DNA from: Acidaminobacterium chupaoyuni
GTDB lineage: Bacteria > Bacillota > Clostridia > Oscillospirales > Butyricicoccaceae
Assembly: GCA_047936785.1 (NCBI GenBank)
Contig: CP176394.1
DNA length: 64,000 nt
Reading direction: 5' to 3' (one strand)
The notes under the pieces are model-generated. The model saw nothing but the letters and a program-made list of their open reading frames with translations, searched no databases and was not told the DNA's origin. Positions 41,348 through 51,300 of this stretch are shown here, piece after piece; position 1 is the stretch's first letter; each line of letters opens with the position of its first letter. Both the position numbers and the translations under genes were made by a program.

Positions 41348-42649
41348 TTACAGCTCCCATTCTTCTTTCTCGCGATCCTGCGGCACAAATTCGCGCAGCG
41401 CGCCCCGCGCCCGCGCATCGCAGACCACGGTGACCGCAATGCCTTCGCCCTGATATTCGGCGCTTTTTACATCGGCGTTTTGATAAAGCCAATCCAGCAC
41501 CGACGCGCGGTCATAGGGCAAAATGAATTCAAGCTTTTCTTTGCCGCGCCCCAGGGTTTCTTCGATGGTTTTTAAAAGCGTTTCCATCCCCTCGCCGTTT
41601 TTCGCCGAAATATGCAGCGCCCCGCTCATGCGCGGCTGAAATTCGGGCGGCATGAGATCGCATTTATTGAACACCACGATACGCGGCGTTTCCCATGCGC
41701 CAAGCTCTGAGATCAGGCGCTCGACCACTTCGGCCTGCATTTCCCACTGCTCATTGGAAGCGTCGATCACATGCACCAGCACATCGGCATAAGTCAGTTC
41801 TTCCAGCGTGGCCTTGAAAGCATCCACCAGATGATGGGGCAGCTTTCGGATGAACCCCACGGTATCGGAGATCAAAAGCTCGCTGCCGTCTTCCATGCGA
41901 TAGCTTTTGGTGGTGGGGTCGAGGGTGTCGAACAGGCGGTTGTTGGCATGAACGCCGGCGCCCGTTAAAGTGTTGAGCAGGGTGGATTTGCCGGCATTGG
42001 TATAACCCACCAGCGCCACCAGCGGTGTTTCGCTTTTCTGGCGCTTGCGGCGCTGCGTTGCGCGGTTTTGCTTAACGGTTTCGATCTCTTTTTCCAGCCG
42101 CGCGATCCGCTGGCGGATATGGCGGCGGTCGGTCTCCAGCTGAGTCTCGCCGGGGCCTCGGGTGCCGATGGGGCTTTTGCCGCCGCCCGCCGTCTGGCGG
42201 ACAAGGTGGCTCCACATGCCCGAAAGGCGCGGCAGCAGATATTTATACTGCGCCAGTTCCACCTGCAGCTTGCCTTCGCTGGTTTTGGCGCGATCCGCAA
42301 AAATATCCAGGATCAAGCCGTTGCGATCCATCACGCGGCATTTGAAAACATCTTCCAGCGCGCGCGATTGGGAAGGGCTGAGCTCGTTATCGAATACCAC
42401 CAGCTCCACTTCGTTCTGCTGCACCAGCTGGGCGATCTCCTGCGCTTTGCCTTCGCCGATGAAGGTGTGCGCATCCGGCGCGCTTTTCTTTTGCAGCGCG
42501 GTAAAAATGCAGTCTCCTCCCGCGGTATCCAGCAGTTCACGCAGTTCTTCCAGCGTTTCTTCATCGGAATTATCGAATTCGGCAAACCCGCCGCAATTGA
42601 GCCCCACAAGGGCTGCGCGCTCGCGATGTTCCTGTTTCAATTCGTTCAA
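41348..42649 (-). CDS. hflX: GTPase HflX
   Basis: A 433-residue ribosome-associated GTPase. The N-terminal HflX domain contains FDNELSPSQSRALEDV and KSPIGTRGPGETQLETDRR. The G domain (about residues 205-370) has GYTNAGKSTLLN (G1), DTVGFI (G3) and NKCD (G4). HflX splits stalled ribosomes in stress. The start is TTG at 42649, overlapping the MATE stop (TTGA), with AGGAG upstream. Confidence 0.95.
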   Translation of the reverse strand: MNELKQEHRERAALVGLNCGGFAEFDNSDEETLEELRELLDTAGGDCIFTALQKKSAPDAHTFIGEGKAQEIAQLVQQNEVELVVFDNELSPSQSRALEDVFKCRVMDRNGLILDIFADRAKTSEGKLQVELAQYKYLLPRLSGMWSHLVRQTAGGGKSPIGTRGPGETQLETDRRHIRQRIARLEKEIETVKQNRATQRRKRQKSETPLVALVGYTNAGKSTLLNTLTGAGVHANNRLFDTLDPTTKSYRMEDGSELLISDTVGFIRKLPHHLVDAFKATLEELTYADVLVHVIDASNEQWEMQAEVVERLISELGAWETPRIVVFNKCDLMPPEFQPRMSGALHISAKNGEGMETLLKTIEETLGRGKEKLEFILPYDRASVLDWLYQNADVKSAEYQGEGIAVTVVCDARARGALREFVPQDREKEEWEL

Positions 42650-44043
42650 GCTGTTTTCTCCTTTTTTCTTTTCACCAGTTGATGGTCACCTTCCCATTTC
42701 AGCGTGCGGTAAACATACCAGCCAAACAGCGCGGTAAGCGTGTTGCTGAAAACGGTCGCCCAGGGGATCACCGTAAAATTCACTGTAAACAAAGCTTCTG
42801 CGATCAGAATAAAAATATACCGCAGCAGCCACACTCTGGCCACATTGATCAAAATGGGCAGTTTCGTGCGGGCAAAGCCGATGAACACACCGCACATCAC
42901 GCTGCAGATGCCAAAGCACGGCGCGCCCAAAATGGAAATGCGTTGGGAAGTGAGCGCACGCCCCAGAATGGCGGGATCTGTGGTGAAGAGCCTCGTGATC
43001 GGCTCGCCTAATAAATAGATTATCACAATTCCCAGCATTCCGCCAATAGTAGACATCACAATGGCCGATTTTGCCGAAGCTCTGGCCCGTTTGTTCTGTT
43101 TGGCGCCCAGGTTCAGGCTGACCGCCGTTGTGACGCAGGTGCCGAAGCAGCTGCTTAAATTATACATCAGGCTTGAAATATTGTTGCCGATATTGATGGA
43201 ATTCAAGATCTCGTTGCCGAATTTCATCGATTCCAGATTAATGAGCCAGAACCCCACAGACATCGCCATATTGTTGATGACGGAAGGAATGCCCACCACC
43301 AGCAGGGTTCGAATGGCCGAAGGATCGAACCGGAAGCCCTTGAAATGCAGGCGCATCCCTTTTTTGCGGAAAAACACATCCACCACCAAAAACAAAGAGA
43401 CCACCACATGAGAGCAGATGGTGGCAAGGCCGATGCCCAGCACCCCCAGATCGAGAACAGCCACAAAGATCGCGTTGCAAAGCACTTTTGTGCCCACCAT
43501 CAAAAAGGTGAACACAAAGGGGATCTCTGATTTGCCCATGGCGTTTTTCATGGCATAATAAGCGTTGTTGAAATAGGCGAAGGGAATCGACACCGCATAA
43601 AGCCGCATGGCCAGACGGATGCCGCTTTGCAGCTCGGGCAGGGCCAGCGAAGCATAAAAGCCGGCAAGCACCGCCGTTAAAACAGCCAGCGCGCCGGAAA
43701 GCAGCATCATCAGCGCCAGAAACTGTTCGGTATAATGGCGGCTGCCCCGCCAATCGCCCTGACCGTTGAAACGGCTGAGAATGGCTGTGCCCGCCACGGA
43801 AAGGCCGATGCCCGCGTTATAGATCACATTGAACGCCTGCACGCTGTAAGAGATCACGCCGCCGGAAGTAAGCGTGGAAAAGTTATAGATGAACCAGTTA
43901 TCGAAGGTGGTCGCCAGCGCCTGAGAAATCAACATCAGGAAAGACGGAACCGCCAGAAAAAGCATGGTGCTGTAGATTTTCCCCGTTAAAACACGCTCGG
44001 TTCGTTCTTCGCCGCTTTGGCGCAAAAACTTCAACAAATTCAT
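42646..44043 (-). CDS. MATE family efflux transporter
   Basis: A 465-residue protein with about twelve hydrophobic helices in two repeats, matching MATE/NorM-type cation-drug antiporters. The repeated AxxxDxxxI-type start is seen as ALATTFDNWFIYNFSTLTSGGV. The ATG at 44043 is preferred over frames reaching 44154 or 44196 because GAAGGG precedes it and the promoter places transcription start near 44160. Substrate unknown. First gene of an operon with hflX and yigZ. Confidence 0.9.
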   Translation of the reverse strand: MNLLKFLRQSGEERTERVLTGKIYSTMLFLAVPSFLMLISQALATTFDNWFIYNFSTLTSGGVISYSVQAFNVIYNAGIGLSVAGTAILSRFNGQGDWRGSRHYTEQFLALMMLLSGALAVLTAVLAGFYASLALPELQSGIRLAMRLYAVSIPFAYFNNAYYAMKNAMGKSEIPFVFTFLMVGTKVLCNAIFVAVLDLGVLGIGLATICSHVVVSLFLVVDVFFRKKGMRLHFKGFRFDPSAIRTLLVVGIPSVINNMAMSVGFWLINLESMKFGNEILNSINIGNNISSLMYNLSSCFGTCVTTAVSLNLGAKQNKRARASAKSAIVMSTIGGMLGIVIIYLLGEPITRLFTTDPAILGRALTSQRISILGAPCFGICSVMCGVFIGFARTKLPILINVARVWLLRYIFILIAEALFTVNFTVIPWATVFSNTLTALFGWYVYRTLKWEGDHQLVKRKKEKTA

Positions 44044-44166
44044 GATTGAGCCCTTCTTCCCTGTGGTTCCCAGTATTTTAGTAAAGCCGCTGAACACAGT
44101 TTGCCCTAAGGCATTTTGGATTCTCTTTTTCAATATGTTCTCGTTTTTGTTCATAGAACAAACTAT

Positions 44167-44196
44167 ATTATAGTAAAAAAAGGGCGTCCGTGGCAA
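44167..44196 (-). promoter_or_regulatory. Sigma-A promoter of MATE-hflX-yigZ
   Basis: TTGCCA (44191-44196) and TATAAT (44167-44172) on the minus strand are 18 bases apart, back to back with the dinB promoter. Confidence 0.75.
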
Positions 44197-44226
44197 TACT
44201 TTCCTGAAATATTTTTAAGGCTCCTC

Positions 44227-44255
44227 TTGCAAACGAACAAATGTTCTGCTATTCT
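44227..44255 (+). promoter_or_regulatory. dinB promoter with LexA (SOS) box in the spacer
   Basis: TTGCAA (44227-44232) and TATTCT (44250-44255) are 17 bases apart. The spacer holds CGAACAAATGTTCT (44234-44247), a close match to the Gram-positive LexA box CGAACRNRYGTTYG, so repressor binding would block the promoter. Confidence 0.85.
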
Positions 44256-44335
44256 ATAGATAAGATTTCATGGCGCCAGGCTTTTTGTTCAGCTTATTAC
44301 TGCTGCGGCGCCGCCTGAGAAAGGAGGTTCCCCCG

Positions 44336-45592
44336 ATGTCGTCGCCCCGTGTCATTCTTCATGTGGATGTGAATTCCGCTTTTTTATCCTGGAGCAATTT
44401 AGGCTATATGGCAGAAGGCGGGCAGGATCTGCGTCTGATCCCTTCGGCGGTGGCCGGCGATCAGCATGCCCGCCACGGCATCATCCTGGCCAAATCCATC
44501 CCCGCCAAAAATCTGGGCATCACCACGGGCGAACCGCTTTTTCAAGCCCGCAAAAAATGCCCCCAGCTGATCACCGTCCCCCCCAATCACCTGCTTTATA
44601 TCAAATTATCCAAAGCGCTGGGCGAGATCGTCGCCCAATATTCCCCCGTGATCGAGCAATTTTCCATCGATGAATATTTCATCGATTACACCGGCAGCGA
44701 AAAAGCCCTGGGCCCTGCCGAAGAAGCGGCCGACCGCCTGAGAGAACAGGTGAAAAACCAGCTGGGCTTCACCGTGAATGTGGGCATCGGCCCCAACAAG
44801 GTTCTGGCTAAAATGGCGGGCGAATTTTCAAAGCCCGACCGCACCCACCATCTTTATACCGAAGAAATCGAGCAGCGCCTGTGGCCGCTGCCCATCCGCG
44901 ATCTTTTCATGCTGGGCGCGGCTTCGGAACGCACTCTGCGTTCGCGAGGCATTTTCACCATCGGCGATCTGGCCTGTGTTTCGCCCGAATTTGCCTATCG
45001 GCTTTTGAAAAGCCACGGCACCACCCTTTGGGGTTATGCCAACGGCATCGACCCTTCACCGGTGACCCCCAACAAAGAAACCGAGCCCAAAAGTTTTTCC
45101 AACTCGGTTTCCACGCCTTTCGATCTGACCGATCGGGAAGATATCCTTGCTGTGCTTTCTCAGCTGTGCGACAGCGTATGCGTGCGGATGCGCTGTGAAG
45201 GCTATGTTTGCCGGCTGGTTTCTGTGGGGCTGCGCGACAGCGATTTTCAAACCGCTTCACGGCAGAGCAAGCTCACGCGCCCTTCTTCCCTGACAGCCGA
45301 GCTTTATGAAGCGGCCAAGCTGCTGATCTCTCAGCTTTGGAACGGCCGCCCCATCCGCCAAATTTCCATCGGGCTGGGCGAGCTTCTGCCCGCCGCCGAA
45401 GCGCCGCTTTCCCTTTTCGATAACGAACAGCGCCTGCGGCTGACGCAGCTGGATCAGACTTTCGACACCATCCGCAAGCGGTTTGGCAGCGATGCCATTC
45501 GCCACGGCGTTCAGCTGGGGAATTTCGAGATCGACCATCTGGCCCGCTATGCCCCCAACGCCGAAAAGCCGCCCTCGAAATGCCCCTTTTAA
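44336..45592 (+). CDS. dinB: DNA polymerase IV (Y family)
   Basis: A 418-residue translesion polymerase. Catalytic residues are visible in HVDVNSAFLSW (first aspartate) and FSIDEYFIDYTG (SxDE). The helix-hairpin-helix region and the C-terminal little-finger domain follow (about residues 240-360). AAGGAGG precedes the ATG at 44336; an earlier start at 44270 would remove most of the leader. The LexA box makes it SOS-regulated. ogt follows after 23 bases, giving a DNA-repair pair. Confidence 0.95.
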   Translation: MSSPRVILHVDVNSAFLSWSNLGYMAEGGQDLRLIPSAVAGDQHARHGIILAKSIPAKNLGITTGEPLFQARKKCPQLITVPPNHLLYIKLSKALGEIVAQYSPVIEQFSIDEYFIDYTGSEKALGPAEEAADRLREQVKNQLGFTVNVGIGPNKVLAKMAGEFSKPDRTHHLYTEEIEQRLWPLPIRDLFMLGAASERTLRSRGIFTIGDLACVSPEFAYRLLKSHGTTLWGYANGIDPSPVTPNKETEPKSFSNSVSTPFDLTDREDILAVLSQLCDSVCVRMRCEGYVCRLVSVGLRDSDFQTASRQSKLTRPSSLTAELYEAAKLLISQLWNGRPIRQISIGLGELLPAAEAPLSLFDNEQRLRLTQLDQTFDTIRKRFGSDAIRHGVQLGNFEIDHLARYAPNAEKPPSKCPF

Positions 45593-45615
45593 TCACACAT
45601 ACGGAGGAAGCCACT

Positions 45616-46095
45616 ATGAAAGAATTTATCACTGCGCCGCTTGGCGACCAAAAGCTGACCATCCTTTTGGAAGGCGGACAGGTGACGGATCTGCTGTTCC
45701 CGGGCGCGCCTCTGCCGCCCGATGCCCGCCCCGCCGGCAGCCCCATGGCGCGGGAAGCCGCCGCACAGCTGGAAGAATATCTGGCCGGCCGCCGCCGCGT
45801 TTTCGATCTGCCTCTCGCCCCCCGCGGCACACCCTTTCAACAGGAGGTCTGGGCGGCGCTTTGCCGCATTCCCTATGGCGAAACCCGCAGCTATGCCGAT
45901 ATCGCCGCCGCCATCGGCCGCCCCAAGGCCTGCCGGGCGGTGGGCATGGCCAACAACAGAAACCCCATCCCCATTTTCATCCCCTGCCACCGCGTCATCG
46001 GCAAAAACGGATCACTGGTGGGCTATGCCGGCGGCCTTTTTCTCAAAGAACGGCTTTTGCTTTTGGAGCAAGGCCGCGAAACCGCTGTATTTTAA
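45616..46095 (+). CDS. ogt: Methylated-DNA-protein cysteine methyltransferase
   Basis: A 159-residue suicide repair protein that removes alkyl groups from O6-guanine. The acceptor cysteine is in IPIFIPCHRVIG, preceded by the helix-turn-helix RPKACRAVGMANNRNP that reads DNA. GGAGG precedes the ATG at 45616. Probably co-transcribed with dinB and so possibly SOS-induced. Confidence 0.96.
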   Translation: MKEFITAPLGDQKLTILLEGGQVTDLLFPGAPLPPDARPAGSPMAREAAAQLEEYLAGRRRVFDLPLAPRGTPFQQEVWAALCRIPYGETRSYADIAAAIGRPKACRAVGMANNRNPIPIFIPCHRVIGKNGSLVGYAGGLFLKERLLLLEQGRETAVF

Positions 46096-46109
46096 AGGGT
46101 TTCGGCAGG

Positions 46110-46257
46110 TTATCCCCACTTTCCCCCGTTGTAAAGGTGCGATTACTGTTTGTTTTCGGAATTTCGTGACAGTCTTTTTGGTTTTGTTCATTTTTTCTCC
46201 GCGTGAAAACGGTTGATTTATCCCCCGTTCTCCACAGTTTCCACAGAGTTGTGCACA
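46110..46257. other. Cluster of degenerate DnaA-box-like 9-mers in a gene-free gap
   Basis: The 380-base gap between ogt and yifB holds TTATCCCCA (46110-46118), TTATCCCCC (46218-46226), TTCTCCACA (46228-46236), GTTTCCACA (46237-46245) and TTGTGCACA (46249-46257). Each has one or two differences from TTATCCACA. No gene seen here. Not near dnaA or dnaN. Confidence 0.35.
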
Positions 46258-46370
46258 GGTGTCTTCTCTGTGTTTTTGCCCAAAACGCACAAAGCTTCCC
46301 TTAACAGAGCGTAAACCCCCCAACGGATGAGAAGCCCGATGAATCAAAGCCCGATCCAAACCACGATAAA

Positions 46371-46414
46371 AGCGCCCTCCCGTCGCGGCAACCCACCGCA
46401 TCGAGAGGGCGTTT
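46371..46414. terminator. Terminator between ogt and yifB
   Basis: AAAAGCGCCCTC pairs with GAGGGCGTTTT around a 20-base loop, between converging genes. Confidence 0.7.
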
Positions 46415-46475
46415 TCTGCTGTTTCTGCTTATGGAACCGCTGTTTGCGGAATTTTTACAGGCAGCCCACCCGAAG

Positions 46476-47999
46476 CTATCCCCTCTGCTCCCGATCCAGA
46501 GACCGGAACTGGATGGCTTCGGCGATATGCGGGGCGCAGATCTGCCCGCTGCCCGCCAGATCGGCGATGGTTCGCGCCACTTTCAGCACGCGGTCATAAG
46601 AACGCGCCGTCATCCCCATGGCGTGGAACGCCGCTTCCAGCAGCGCTTCGCCCTGTTCATCGGGCTTGCAATACCGCGCCATCTGTTCGGGTTTCAGCTG
46701 GGCGTTGCAATGCACCCCGCCGTCATGCTGAAAGCGCTCTGCCTGTATTTTGCGGGCCGCGTTGACCCGCTTGCGGATCTGGGCCGAGCTTTCGGCGGGG
46801 GTCCTCCTGCTGAGGTGTTCATAACTGACGGAAGGCACTTCCACATGCAGATCGATGCGATCGAGCAGCGGCCCCGAAATTTTTTGCATATAGCGGCGCA
46901 CCGATTGTTCGGAACAGGTGCATTTGCCCGAAGGATGGCCATAATAGCCGCATTTGCAGGGGTTCATGGCGCAGACCAGCATAAAACGGCTGGGGTAAGA
47001 CACCGTTCCCGCCACGCGGGAAATGGTGACCATGCCGTCTTCCAGCGGCTGGCGCAATATTTCCAGCGCATCGCGATGGAATTCGGGCAGTTCATCCAGA
47101 AACAAAACGCCGTTATGCGCCAGCGAGATCTCGCCGGGGCGCGGCGTTCTTCCGCCGCCCGAAAGCCCCGCCGCCGAAACGGTGTGATGCGGCGCGCGAA
47201 ACGGCCGCCGCGTGATCATGGGTCTGCCTTTTTCCAGCATCCCGGCCACAGAAAAGATCTTTGTGGTCTCAAGCGCTTCTTCATAGCTCATGTCGGGCAG
47301 AATCGAGGGCAGCCGCCGCGCCATCATGCTTTTGCCGGAACCCGGCGGCCCGATCATCAGCACATGATGAGAACCTGCCGCCGCGATCTCCAGAGCGCGC
47401 TTCACATTTTCCTGCCCCATCACATCGGCAAAATCCGGCCCCTGTTCTTCTTCGCATCGATAAGGCGCGGCGCTTTGCGGCGCCAGCGGGGTTTCGCCCC
47501 GCAAATGCCCCACGATCTGAGAAGCATGCTGCACCGCATAGACCGCAAGCCCTTCGGCCACCGCCGCTTCACCCGCGTTTTCGCGCGGCACATAAAGTTC
47601 GCGCACACCGGCCGCGCGGGCGGCCAACGCCATGGGCAGCACCCCGTTCACAGGGCGCAGCATGCCATCCAGCGAAAGTTCGCCCACAAAGGCCTGCCAC
47701 GGCTGAGGCTGGGGCAGTTGGCGCGAAGCCGCCATGATGCCCAGAAAAATAGGCAGATCGTAAAGCGGCCCTTCTTTGCGCAGATCGGCGGGCGCCAGAT
47801 TCACCGTGATGCGCCGCATCGGAAATTCATATCCGCAGTTTTTGATGGCGGCGCGCACGCGATCGCGCGCTTCTTTTACCGAAGCATCGGGAAGCCCCAC
47901 AAGATCGAAAGAAGGCAGCCCGCCCGAAAGATCGCATTCACAGGCAACTTTCAGCCCTTCAATGCCCGAAAGCCCCGCCGATATCACTTTTGAAACCAT
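46476..47999 (-). CDS. YifB/ComM family Mg-chelatase-like AAA ATPase
   Basis: A 507-residue protein with an N-terminal Lon-protease-like domain (about residues 1-165), a Mg-chelatase AAA domain with Walker A GPPGSGKSMMARRL (near 220) and a C-terminal Mg_chelatase_C part. Relatives such as ComM act as branch-migration helicases in natural transformation. The ATG at 47999 has GGGGAT upstream. Confidence 0.92.
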   Translation of the reverse strand: MVSKVISAGLSGIEGLKVACECDLSGGLPSFDLVGLPDASVKEARDRVRAAIKNCGYEFPMRRITVNLAPADLRKEGPLYDLPIFLGIMAASRQLPQPQPWQAFVGELSLDGMLRPVNGVLPMALAARAAGVRELYVPRENAGEAAVAEGLAVYAVQHASQIVGHLRGETPLAPQSAAPYRCEEEQGPDFADVMGQENVKRALEIAAAGSHHVLMIGPPGSGKSMMARRLPSILPDMSYEEALETTKIFSVAGMLEKGRPMITRRPFRAPHHTVSAAGLSGGGRTPRPGEISLAHNGVLFLDELPEFHRDALEILRQPLEDGMVTISRVAGTVSYPSRFMLVCAMNPCKCGYYGHPSGKCTCSEQSVRRYMQKISGPLLDRIDLHVEVPSVSYEHLSRRTPAESSAQIRKRVNAARKIQAERFQHDGGVHCNAQLKPEQMARYCKPDEQGEALLEAAFHAMGMTARSYDRVLKVARTIADLAGSGQICAPHIAEAIQFRSLDREQRG

Positions 48000-48263
48000 G
48001 TTATCCCCACACATTTCTTTTGGCGTTCCGTTTTTTTACAGCTTTATCATACAATAGGAAACGCCGTTTGGCAATTTTTCGGCGCATCGGCGCACGATTT
48101 TGGTTTTATTGCGTTTTCGCCGCAAAAATTGCGTATTGTTGCGGTGGTTTTTTCATCCAAAAGGCGTATTTTTTCTTTCATTTCAAAGATATCGAAAATT
48201 TTTTCAATTTTTGTTTTTTTACACAATGGCAACATAATTTTTTATTTTTTTCATGGTTCTTTC

Positions 48264-48292
48264 TGGACACTACCGGCATTTTTTGATAGAAT
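48264..48292 (+). promoter_or_regulatory. Promoter of the PFOR gene
   Basis: TGGACA (48264-48269) and TAGAAT (48287-48292) are 17 bases apart, 52 bases before the start codon. The remaining part of the 48000-48344 gap is AT-rich with no recognised gene. Confidence 0.65.
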
Positions 48293-48344
48293 AATATAGG
48301 TTTATTAGATTATTCCATATATTTATGAAGGAGGATACAATCCC

Positions 48345-51300
48345 ATGGCTAGAAAAATGAAATCCATGGACGGTAATACCGCTGCGGCGCATGTATCGTA
48401 TGCATTTACAGATGTCGCAAGTATTTACCCCATCACTCCCTCGTCCGTAATGGCTGAACTGACAGACGCATGGTCTGCCCATGGCCAGAAAAACATTTTC
48501 GGACAGGAAGTTCGCGTAGTTGAGATGCAATCCGAGGCCGGTGCTGCCGGCGCTGTTCACGGCTCTTTGGCCGCCGGCGCTCTGACAACCACCTACACCG
48601 CTTCTCAGGGCCTGCTGCTGATGATCCCCAACATGTATAAGATCGCCGGCGAGCTGCTGCCGGGCGTTATTCATTGCTCCGCTCGTGCTCTGGCTTCCCA
48701 CGCTCTTTCCATCTTCGGCGATCACCAGGATGTCATGGCTTGCCGCCAGACCGGTTTTGCCATGCTGGCTGCCACCAATCCTCAGGAAGTAATGGATCTG
48801 GGCGCTGTTGCTCATCTGGCCGCTATCAAGGGCCGCGTTCCTTTCCTGCATTTCTTCGATGGTTTCCGCACTTCTCACGAGATCCAGAAGGTTGCTCAGT
48901 GGGATTACGAAGATCTGAAAGAAATGGTCGATATGGATGCCGTTGCCGAATTCCGCGCCCGTGCGCTGAATCCTGAACATCCCGTTCTGCGCGGCACAGC
49001 TCAGAACCCCGATATCTTCTTCCAGGCAAGAGAATCTTCCAACACCTATTATAACGCCATCCCCGGTGTCGTAGAAGAATACATGAACAAAGTGAATGCC
49101 AAGATCGGCACAAACTATCAGCTGTTCAACTATTACGGCGCACCCGATGCCGAGCATGTGATCGTGGCGATGGGCTCTGTTTGCGACACCATCGAAGAAG
49201 TCATCGATTATAAGCTGGCTCACGGCGAAAAAGTCGGCCTGATCAAGGTTCGCCTGTATCGCCCGTTCATTGCCGAAAAGTTCGCGGCCGCTCTGCCCGC
49301 AACCGCAAAGACTGTTGCTGTTCTTGACAGAACAAAGGAACCCGGCGCGCTGGGCGAGCCTTTGTATCTGGATGTTGTCGCCGCTCTGAACCAGACCGGC
49401 CGCAATGTTGAGATCATCGGCGGCCGTTATGGCCTGGGCTCGAAAGACACCCCGTCTTCCAACATCTTCGCCGTTTATGACAACATGAACAGCAAAGAGA
49501 TGAAGCGCCAGTTCACCATCGGCATCAACGACGATGTGACACATCTGTCTTTGAAAGACCCCGAAAACTGCCCCGACACCACCCCCGAAGGCACCGTTTC
49601 CTGCAAGTTCTGGGGCCTCGGCGGCGACGGCACTGTTGGCGCCAACAAGAACTCCATCAAGATCATCGGCGACCACACAGATCTGTATGCTCAGGCATAT
49701 TTCGATTATGACTCTAAGAAAACAGGCGGTTTGACCGTTTCTCACCTGCGCTTCGGCAAAAACCCCCTGCGTTCTCCCTATCTGGTCAGCAGAGCGGATT
49801 TCGTTGCCTGCCATAACCCCTCCTATGTCACAAAATATGACATGGTTCAGGATGTTAAGCCCGGCGGCACCTTCCTGCTGAACTGCCAGTGGACAGTGGA
49901 AGATCTGAACAAGCATCTGCCCGCTTCCATGAAAGCTTATATCGCCAACAACAACATCAAGTTCTACACCGTGAACGCCATCGATAAAGCCCGCGAAATC
50001 GGCATGGGCAAGCGCACCAACACCATTCTGCAATCTGCCTTCTTCAAGCTTGCAAACCTCATCAAGATCGAAGACGCTGTGGAATATATGAAGGCCGCTG
50101 CGAAGAAGACCTATGGCGCAAAGGGCGACGCGATCGTCGAAATGAACTATAAGGCCATCGATGCCGGCGTTGACGCCATCGTCGAAGTCAAAGTTCCCGC
50201 CGACTGGAAGAACGCGAAAGACGAAGTTGTTGAACATCATTACGAAGGCCGCCCCGAAGTGGTTGACTTTGTGAAGAATGTGCTCAACCCCATCGCCGCT
50301 CAGAAGGGCAACGATCTGCCTGTTTCCACCTTTGCCAAGGCTGCCGACGGCACCTTCCCCCTGGGTGTTTCCGCTTATGAAAAGCGCGGCGTTGCTGTGG
50401 ATGTTCCCGAATGGAACCCCGCAAACTGCATCCAGTGCAACCAGTGCTCTTATGTCTGCCCCCATGCCACCATCCGCCCCTTCGCTTTCAGCGCCGAAGA
50501 GATGAAGAATGCTCCCGCCGCCGTGAAGGGCAAGAAGATGCTGGGCAAGGGCTGCGAAGATCTGACTTTCGTCATGACAGTCGATCCTCTGGACTGCATG
50601 GGCTGCGGCCTGTGTGCAAACATCTGCCCCGCCCCCAACAAGGCGCTGGTGATGAAGCCTCTGGAAAGCCAGATGGATCAGCAGCCGGTCTTCGATTATG
50701 CTGTTGAGCATGTCACCGAAAAAGAAACTCCGTTTGCCATCGACACTGTAAAGGGCAGCCAGTTCAAGCAGCCTCTGCTTGAGTTCTCCGGCGCCTGCGC
50801 AGGCTGCTGCGAAACCGCTTATGCCCGCCTGATCACTCAGCTGTTCGGCGACCGCATGAACATCGCCAACGCAACAGGCTGTTCCTCCATCTGGGGCGGC
50901 AGCGCACCTGCTACACCTTACACCATCAACCGCCAGGGCCGTGGCCCCGCATGGGCAAACTCCCTGTTCGAAGATAACGCTGAATTCGGCTTGGGCATGG
51001 CGATCGCCACCCGTCAGCTGAGAGAGCGCCTGGCCGCCAAAGTTAAAACTTTGATGGAAGGCACAGAATGCTCCGAAGCCAAGGCTGCCTGCCAGAATTA
51101 TCTGGATACACTGCATAACAGCGCTGCTTCCAGAAAAGCAACCGATGCTCTGATCCCCGTGCTGGAAGCTGCCGCCAAGAAGGGCTGCGAGCTTTCCGCT
51201 GAGATCTTGAAAGATAAGGACTTCCTCGCAAAGAGATCCATCTGGATCTTCGGCGGCGACGGCTGGGCTTATGATATCGGTTACGGCGGTGTTGACCATG

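Noticed and set aside
44044..44196. Longer N-terminus of the MATE transporter
   Set aside because: The promoter puts the transcript start near 44160, the extension has no ribosome site, and the protein from 44043 has the usual family length.
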